A DNA stretch of 64,000 nucleotides from positions 60,226 through 124,225 of the forward strand of contig JACDOI010000001.1 in assembly GCA_017656145.1 (NCBI GenBank). Direction: 5' to 3'. This DNA is from Bacillota bacterium (GTDB taxonomy: Bacteria > Bacillota > Limnochordia > Limnochordales > ZCTH02-B6). Under the pieces are notes generated by a model that saw only the letters and a list, made by a program, of their open reading frames with translations, ran no database searches and was not told the origin of the DNA. The stretch's first letter is position 1. Each line of letters opens with the position of its first letter. Below are positions 59,150-64,000 of the stretch, in pieces. The translations under genes were made by a program, and so were the position numbers.

Positions 59150-59923
59150 TCATCCCTGGACGGGCGGGTGGCCGCCGGGAACCGGTTCATAATCGTATCG
59201 CTTGCTGATGGAAAGTCCCGTCTTGCACCGCAAATCCGCCAACATTTCCGCCAGCTTAAATCCGGCCACGACCGGATCGACGACGGGTACCCCCAGGTCC
59301 CGGGCAAGGCGCGGGGCCGTATCTTCCATGGCGGCACACCCGAGGACGATGACCTCGGCCAAGTCATTTTCCACGGCCTTGAGCGCCTGCCCCTTGATGG
59401 CATCGTAGGCCGCCTTTGGGTCGGCGTGCAGCTCGGCCACACCCATCCCGGCCGGCCGCCACGACGCGATGCGGTGTTTGAACCCGTAAACGAGGGCGTT
59501 GTCGGACATCCGGGGAATCCACTTGGCCCGCCCGACGATGACGGAAAATCGGGACCCCAAAAGGCTGGCCAGATGCAGGGATGCCTGGCCTACGCCGACT
59601 ACGGGCATGTCGAGGGTTTCTCGCAACTCCCGCAGCCCCGGGTCGTAAAAGCACGCGACGACGACCGCGTCGAACGCCTCTTGCCAGTGGGGCGCCCGCT
59701 TCAGCATCAACGACAGCGCGTGGTGGTCAGCGACGTGGTATTCGAGGTCCGGCGGTCCCCCCGGGAGGCTGGTCACCGCCACCCTGGTTCCCGGGTGCGC
59801 GATGCTCTCTAACCGCCGCTTTACCCGCAAAGTCCGGGATTCAGGAGCATCTACCGGGATGACGTGCAACACCCGGGGACCGTCGTCACTCCCTGTACGG
59901 TCAGCTCGCGGCCGGGACGCCAC
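59150..59923 (-). CDS. Hydantoin / Asp-Glu racemase family protein
   Basis: About 257 residues. The two catalytic cysteines expected of a cofactor-independent racemase are in VVACFYDPG and IVLGCAAMED. It is probably a hydantoin or amino-acid racemase. GTG 59923 follows GAGGGGG and is preferred over ATG 59974; either way the gene overlaps the end of the upstream ATPase gene. Confidence 0.85.
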   Translation of the reverse strand: MASRPRADRTGSDDGPRVLHVIPVDAPESRTLRVKRRLESIAHPGTRVAVTSLPGGPPDLEYHVADHHALSLMLKRAPHWQEAFDAVVVACFYDPGLRELRETLDMPVVGVGQASLHLASLLGSRFSVIVGRAKWIPRMSDNALVYGFKHRIASWRPAGMGVAELHADPKAAYDAIKGQALKAVENDLAEVIVLGCAAMEDTAPRLARDLGVPVVDPVVAGFKLAEMLADLRCKTGLSISKRYDYEPVPGGHPPVQG

Positions 59924-60959
59924 GCCCGGGATCCCCCTCGCTGTGGAGATGGCAGCTGACCCGCAAATTCCCATCCAAGGCTACGAAACTAGGCGGAATG
60001 TGCCGGCAAACGTCCATGACCTTGGGGCACCGGGGATGGAACGGGCATCCGGCCGGCACCCGGGCCGGACTTGGGGTTTCCCCGGTCAGCGGGATCTTTT
60101 CGGGGATCAACGCCAATTCTTCTTCATCCACCGTGGGGATGCAGGAAAGCAGCGCGTTGGTGTACGGGTGCTCGGGACGTTCGAAGATCCGTCTTGCCGG
60201 ACCCTGCTCTACCAGCCGCCCCAAGTACATGACGCCCACGTGATCGGCCATGTTGCGCACCAGGCTCAGATCGTGGGTTATGAACAGATACGTCAGGCCC
60301 AATTGGGTCTGCAACCGCTTCAACAATGCCACGATTTTCGCCTGCACCGAAACGTCCAGCGCCGATGTGGGCTCGTCGAGGACAATAAACTTCGGCTCCA
60401 GCGCCAGCGCCCGCGCGATGCCGACCCGCTGCTTCTGTCCCCCGCTCAGGTGGCTGGGATACCGGTACAGAAACTCCCGGGGCAATTCCACCAAATCCAG
60501 AAGTTCTTGCACTCGTTGCGCTCGCTGCCGTGCGTCTCCAAACCCATGGATGACCAACGGGTCCTCCAGAATTTCCTTGACCCGGCGACGGGGATTGAGC
60601 GACGATGTCGGGTCTTGGAAGACGACTTGGATCTGGCGGCGCAGGCGGCGCAGCTCGCCTTCATGAAGCCGGGTGATGTCTTGCCCGTCAAACAGGATTG
60701 TACCCCCGGTCGGTTCGTAGAGCCGGGCCAACACTTTGCCCAGCGTGGTTTTGCCCGATCCCGACTCCCCCACCAAGGCAAACGTCTCTCCCGGCCGGAT
60801 GTCGATGTCTACCGAATCGACCGCCTTCACGACCCCCACTTGCTGTCTGAAAAGCCCCCGGGTGATGGGGAAATACTTTTTTACCCCCCGGGCCACGACC
60901 AAGGGTTCGACTTGAGAACGCCCCGGCTCCCCGGCTGCCGTTGGGGTATGCTGGGTCAC
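59901..60959 (-). CDS. Dipeptide/oligopeptide ABC transporter ATP-binding protein (DppF-like)
   Basis: 352 residues: Walker A GESGSGKTT, signature HLSGGQKQRVGIARAL, Walker B FIVLDEPTSALD and the C-terminal oligopeptide/dipeptide tail with CPFHPRCP cysteines. The GTG start overlaps the TGA of the DppD-like gene (GTGA). Energises import with the other three proteins. Confidence 0.95.
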   Translation of the reverse strand: MTQHTPTAAGEPGRSQVEPLVVARGVKKYFPITRGLFRQQVGVVKAVDSVDIDIRPGETFALVGESGSGKTTLGKVLARLYEPTGGTILFDGQDITRLHEGELRRLRRQIQVVFQDPTSSLNPRRRVKEILEDPLVIHGFGDARQRAQRVQELLDLVELPREFLYRYPSHLSGGQKQRVGIARALALEPKFIVLDEPTSALDVSVQAKIVALLKRLQTQLGLTYLFITHDLSLVRNMADHVGVMYLGRLVEQGPARRIFERPEHPYTNALLSCIPTVDEEELALIPEKIPLTGETPSPARVPAGCPFHPRCPKVMDVCRHIPPSFVALDGNLRVSCHLHSEGDPGRGVPAAS

Positions 60960-61993
60960 GCTATCCGCCCCCTTTCAGAGCGCCCGGCCGGCGCGTATAG
61001 ATGACAAGCCACCTGATGTCCTTGGTCCATCACCGCCACCGGCGGCTGCTGTTCCCTGCAGGCGTCAAGCCGCGCCGGGCACCGATCGTAAAAACGGCAA
61101 CCGCGCGGGGGATTCACGTAGTCGGGAATCCGGCCGTCAATCCCCTCCCCCATTTGTCCAGTAAGCTTGGGTATCGATTGCAACAGGCCCTGGGTGTACG
61201 GGTGGTACTGGTGACGGAACACCAGATCGGTGGGCGCTGTTTCGGCGACGCCGCCGGCGTACATGACATAAATGCGATCGCTAACTTGCCGCGCCACGCC
61301 CAAGTTGTGGGTGATGAGCAAGATCGCGGTACCTTGTTCCCGAGCCAGCTCCTTCATGAGAGCGAGAACCTGATCTTGAACGGACACATCAAGGGCGGTT
61401 CCCGGCTCATCGGCGATCAAGAGCTCCGGCTCGTTGATCAACGCCAGCGCGATCAATACCCGCTGCCGCATTCCCCCGCTGAGTTCGACGGGGTAACGGT
61501 CGATGGTCCGGGCCGGGTCCGGGATGCGAACCCGGCGCAACATCTCAATGGCCTTCTCACGGGCGTGTTCCCGTTCCCGCCGGTTGAAGCGACGGGCCGC
61601 GTAATTCAGCCACCCAGCTCGGGGTCTGCCCTGCCACAACACGACGTCCATCAACTGTTCGCCGATGGTGAAGACGGGATTCAGGGCGGTCATGGGGTCT
61701 TGGAATACCATCGATATCCCTGCTCCCCGAATCTGCTGCCACTCCGCCTCCGGCAAGTTCAACAAGCTCCGACCCCGGAACCGGATGTCCCCGCGGACGA
61801 TCCGGGCCGGTCCCGGCAAGAGGCCCAAAATGGCCTTGCTGGTCACCGACTTGCCGCACCCGGTTTCGCCGACCAGCGCCACCATTTCGCCCCGGCGAAT
61901 CTCGACGTTGACCCCGTTCACCACCTTGGCGATGCCGTCGTACGTGCGGAAGTGGATGTGCAAATCCTCCACGACCAGGAGCGGTTCACCCAT
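60956..61993 (-). CDS. Dipeptide/oligopeptide ABC transporter ATP-binding protein (DppD-like)
   Basis: 345 residues: Walker A GETGCGKSV, signature ELSGGMRQRVLIALAL, Walker B LLIADEPGTALD and the C-terminal CRFYDRCPARL tail. The start is ATG 61993, with AGGAGG seven bases upstream. The 669-residue ORF in the track begins far upstream in permease shadow frame and is not real. Confidence 0.95.
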   Translation of the reverse strand: MGEPLLVVEDLHIHFRTYDGIAKVVNGVNVEIRRGEMVALVGETGCGKSVTSKAILGLLPGPARIVRGDIRFRGRSLLNLPEAEWQQIRGAGISMVFQDPMTALNPVFTIGEQLMDVVLWQGRPRAGWLNYAARRFNRREREHAREKAIEMLRRVRIPDPARTIDRYPVELSGGMRQRVLIALALINEPELLIADEPGTALDVSVQDQVLALMKELAREQGTAILLITHNLGVARQVSDRIYVMYAGGVAETAPTDLVFRHQYHPYTQGLLQSIPKLTGQMGEGIDGRIPDYVNPPRGCRFYDRCPARLDACREQQPPVAVMDQGHQVACHLYAPAGRSERGRIA

Positions 61994-62004
61994 GAACGTT
62001 CCTC

Positions 62005-62883
62005 CTAGTTCCACCGGTCCAAGTCGACATCGAAGACGTCCCGCAGCCCGTCCCCGAGCAGGTTGAATCCAAGGACCGTGATGAAGATGGCCAAACCCGG
62101 AAACGTCGCGATCCACCACGAGTCCGGGAGATAGAGGCGTCCCTCGGCGATCATCGTGCCCCAAGCAGGCGTGGGTGGCTGAGCACCGAGACCGAGGAAA
62201 CTGAGCGATGCGCCGATCAAGATTACGAAGCCCATGTCCAAGGTAGCCTTGACGATCAGGGGCGATAGGACGTTTGGCAAGACTTCCTTGAACGCGATGC
62301 GCCATTTGCTCGCCCCCAGGGAGCGGCTCGCTTCGACGAACACCTCTTCTTTGACCTTGAGCACTTCTCCCTGCACCAGGCGGGTAAACCACGGCCACCA
62401 GCCAAACGCGATGGCGAACATCGCGTTGGTCAGGTTGTAGCTCAGTGCGGAAGCGACCGCCAGAGCCAGCAGCGTGGGGGGAATGGCGAGAAAAATATCC
62501 GTAAGACGCATGATGACGGTGTTGACCCAGCCTCCCCACAGGCCAGCCACCAATCCCAACGGCACGCCGATCGCGATCGCGATGCCCAGCACGACAAAGC
62601 CCAACATTAAGGAAATCCGGGCGCCGAACATGAGGCGGCTCAAAATGTCCCGCCCGATATGATCCGTCCCAAACGGGTGTTCCGAGCTGGGCGGCTGGTG
62701 GGCTTGCCAAAACTTGACACCCCGGCCCACGTCTTCCGGATATGGAGCCATCCACGGCGCAAACACGGCGGTGACGATCACCATGAACACCAGCCCCAGA
62801 CCCAACAACGACGTACTGCTGCGCTTCAAGCGGTACCATACCCGGCGGAACTCGTCGGCAAAGGCGGCGGTTCCAGGATTCAT
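62005..62883 (-). CDS. Dipeptide/oligopeptide ABC transporter permease (DppC-like)
   Basis: 292 residues with six helices. Markers are HPFGTDHIGRDILSRLMFGARISL and the coupling loop EASRSLGASKWRIAFKEVLPNV. The ATG overlaps the DppB-like TGA (ATGA). Confidence 0.95.
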   Translation of the reverse strand: MNPGTAAFADEFRRVWYRLKRSSTSLLGLGLVFMVIVTAVFAPWMAPYPEDVGRGVKFWQAHQPPSSEHPFGTDHIGRDILSRLMFGARISLMLGFVVLGIAIAIGVPLGLVAGLWGGWVNTVIMRLTDIFLAIPPTLLALAVASALSYNLTNAMFAIAFGWWPWFTRLVQGEVLKVKEEVFVEASRSLGASKWRIAFKEVLPNVLSPLIVKATLDMGFVILIGASLSFLGLGAQPPTPAWGTMIAEGRLYLPDSWWIATFPGLAIFITVLGFNLLGDGLRDVFDVDLDRWN

Positions 62884-63893
62884 CGGGATTCACCTCCGTA
62901 CTTGATACGGGGGTCCAGGTAACCGTACAGGAGATCGATGACAAGGTTGGCGAGGACGTAGGCAACGCCTACCACCATCGTCACCGCAACAATCGCGTTG
63001 AAATCTTTGTAGATGATCGCCTGCACGCCGTACTGGGCCATGCCCGGCCAGGCGAAGACCGCCTCCACCAAGAACGCGTTTCCCAGTAAGAATCCATAGG
63101 TGAGACCGATGATGGTCAAGGCGGACGTAAACGCATTTTTCAACATATGCTTGGCCGTAATCAGGTTCGCGGGCAGCCCGTACGCCCGAGCGGCCATGAT
63201 GTAGTCCCGCCGCATCTGCTCGATCATGCTGGCGCGAACCAACCGCATAATCTGCCCCAGGGTCGCCAAAGACAATGTGAACGCCGGCAGCAGAATATGC
63301 CGGAGGGAATCCCAAAACGCCGGCCAGTCCCCCGTCAAGATGCTGTCCAGCAAGTACAATCCGGTGACGGATTCAGGCGGGCTCGCGGCCCGTCCGATGG
63401 TCGGCAGCCAGCCCAGGTAGAATGCGAAGATAAGTTGAAGCAAAAGTCCCAGCCAAAAGCGCGGCAAGGCCACCCCCGACAAGGCCACAACGCGCGAGAG
63501 TTGATCTTCCCACCCGTCCTTGTGAACTGCCGATCGGACTCCCAACGGAACGCCGAGCCCGATGGCCAACACCATGGCCACCGTCGTCAGCTCGATGGTC
63601 GCCGGGAGAAACTCCCGCACATCATCGGCCACATTGCGGTTGGTTCGGAGCGATTGGCCGAAATCGCCCTGAAAAACGCCGGTCAACCAGCGGATGTACT
63701 GAATGTGCAACGGTTGGTCAAGTCCCATTTGTTCCCGCAACCGTTCGATCTGGGCCTGGGTGGCTTCGGGCCCCAGGGCCATGCGCACGGGATCGCCCGG
63801 CATCACCCGGGCGATGACGAACACCAGCACGGAAAGGCCGAACAAGACGGGGATGACGTGCAGCGTCCGCCTGAGCAGGAAATCCTTCGTCAT
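62880..63893 (-). CDS. Dipeptide/oligopeptide ABC transporter permease (DppB-like)
   Basis: 337 residues. RVMPGDPVRMALG and RLREQMGLDQPLHIQYIRWL open the protein, and the coupling loop is MRRDYIMAARAYGLPANLITAKHML. The ATG follows GGGAGG. The binding-protein gene expected upstream lies beyond the window edge. Confidence 0.95.
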   Translation of the reverse strand: MTKDFLLRRTLHVIPVLFGLSVLVFVIARVMPGDPVRMALGPEATQAQIERLREQMGLDQPLHIQYIRWLTGVFQGDFGQSLRTNRNVADDVREFLPATIELTTVAMVLAIGLGVPLGVRSAVHKDGWEDQLSRVVALSGVALPRFWLGLLLQLIFAFYLGWLPTIGRAASPPESVTGLYLLDSILTGDWPAFWDSLRHILLPAFTLSLATLGQIMRLVRASMIEQMRRDYIMAARAYGLPANLITAKHMLKNAFTSALTIIGLTYGFLLGNAFLVEAVFAWPGMAQYGVQAIIYKDFNAIVAVTMVVGVAYVLANLVIDLLYGYLDPRIKYGGESR

Positions 63894-64000
63894 GGCGTTA
63901 CCTCCCGCGGGAAGCCGGGGCGCCCATAACCCAGGCCCCCGGCTACGCGCCCCCCCCCCAAAAAACCAAATCTTGGAAGGGGAAATTGTATAAAGCCACC
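63894..64000. other. Right edge: leader of the dpp operon and noisy end sequence
   Basis: Contains the dppB ribosome site within TCCCGCGGGAGG and a short hairpin (GCCGGGG with CCCCGGC, 63914-63943) that may end a gene outside the window. The last 50 bases are a run of C then A followed by A/T-rich sequence unlike the rest. Confidence 0.5.

Noticed and set aside
60956-62965. 669-residue ORF covering dppC and dppD
   Set aside because: The first 320 residues are dppC read in the wrong frame. The real DppD-like protein starts at ATG 61993 behind AGGAGG.

Overview
The window reads as about 64 kb of chromosome from a GC-rich aerobic bacterium. An AddB-AddA helicase-nuclease rather than RecBCD, YhaN/YhaO-like repair proteins, a ChdC/HemQ-type heme enzyme, a caa3-type oxidase and strong AGGAGG ribosome sites with GTG/TTG starts point to a deep-branching Bacillota lineage (Limnochordia- or Symbiobacteriia-like). 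This placement is inference from gene content, not a phylogeny. No rRNA, tRNA, CRISPR array or intact insertion sequence was seen. Both ends look like noisy contig ends.

Layout. 1-15 kb (minus strand): a recombination-repair operon running fumC, two small unknown genes, yhaO-like nuclease, yhaN-like ATPase, addB, addA, mostly with 4-base stop/start overlaps; a partial glycosyltransferase faces it at the left edge. 15-20 kb (plus): an HNH nuclease fusion of unknown role, heme O synthase and transketolase. 20-23.4 kb (minus): purE-purK behind a divergent YchF-like GTPase, a small ORF lacking a normal start, and an ABM-fold monooxygenase. 23.6-25.2 kb: a C39-like peptidase coupled to a beta-barrel-like exported protein. 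25.4 kb: chlorite-dismutase family heme enzyme (ChdC/HemQ).

26.2-39.4 kb (minus) is the most distinctive part: an eleven-gene, visibly more A/T-rich block built around a PQQ-dependent alcohol dehydrogenase with the Asp-x-Asp signature of lanthanide enzymes. With it are an unusual cytochrome c fused to a Y-x4-D repeat domain, a protein fusing a MoxJ-type binding domain to a PedB-type binding domain, a NitT/TauT-like ABC importer, a PedC-type ABC exporter with its own PedB-type binding protein, a YVTN beta-propeller and a very acidic helical exported protein. A 0.9-kb gene-free stretch separates it from the caa3 oxidase operon (ctaC-D-E-F-G, 40.3-45.1 kb). Electrons from alcohol oxidation could therefore pass through the cytochrome c to the caa3 oxidase, but this link is inferred from position.

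45-50.4 kb: an M29 aminopeptidase, a 3-hydroxyacyl-CoA dehydrogenase missing most of its NAD-binding domain, an exported family-10-like glycosyl hydrolase and ispG. 50.6-53.3 kb (plus): LLM flavin oxidoreductase, YedK/HMCES protein and a D-2-hydroxyacid dehydrogenase. 53.3-57.3 kb (minus): DUF192, thiolase, unknown protein, thiosulfate sulfurtransferase with a well-formed promoter carrying a palindrome in its spacer, and peroxiredoxin. 57.3-63.9 kb (minus): a dipeptide-type ABC transporter (dppB-C-D-F) leading directly into a hydantoin/Asp-Glu racemase, a DUF917 protein and an AroM protein, likely a catabolic operon for a cyclic amide or hydantoin-like compound.
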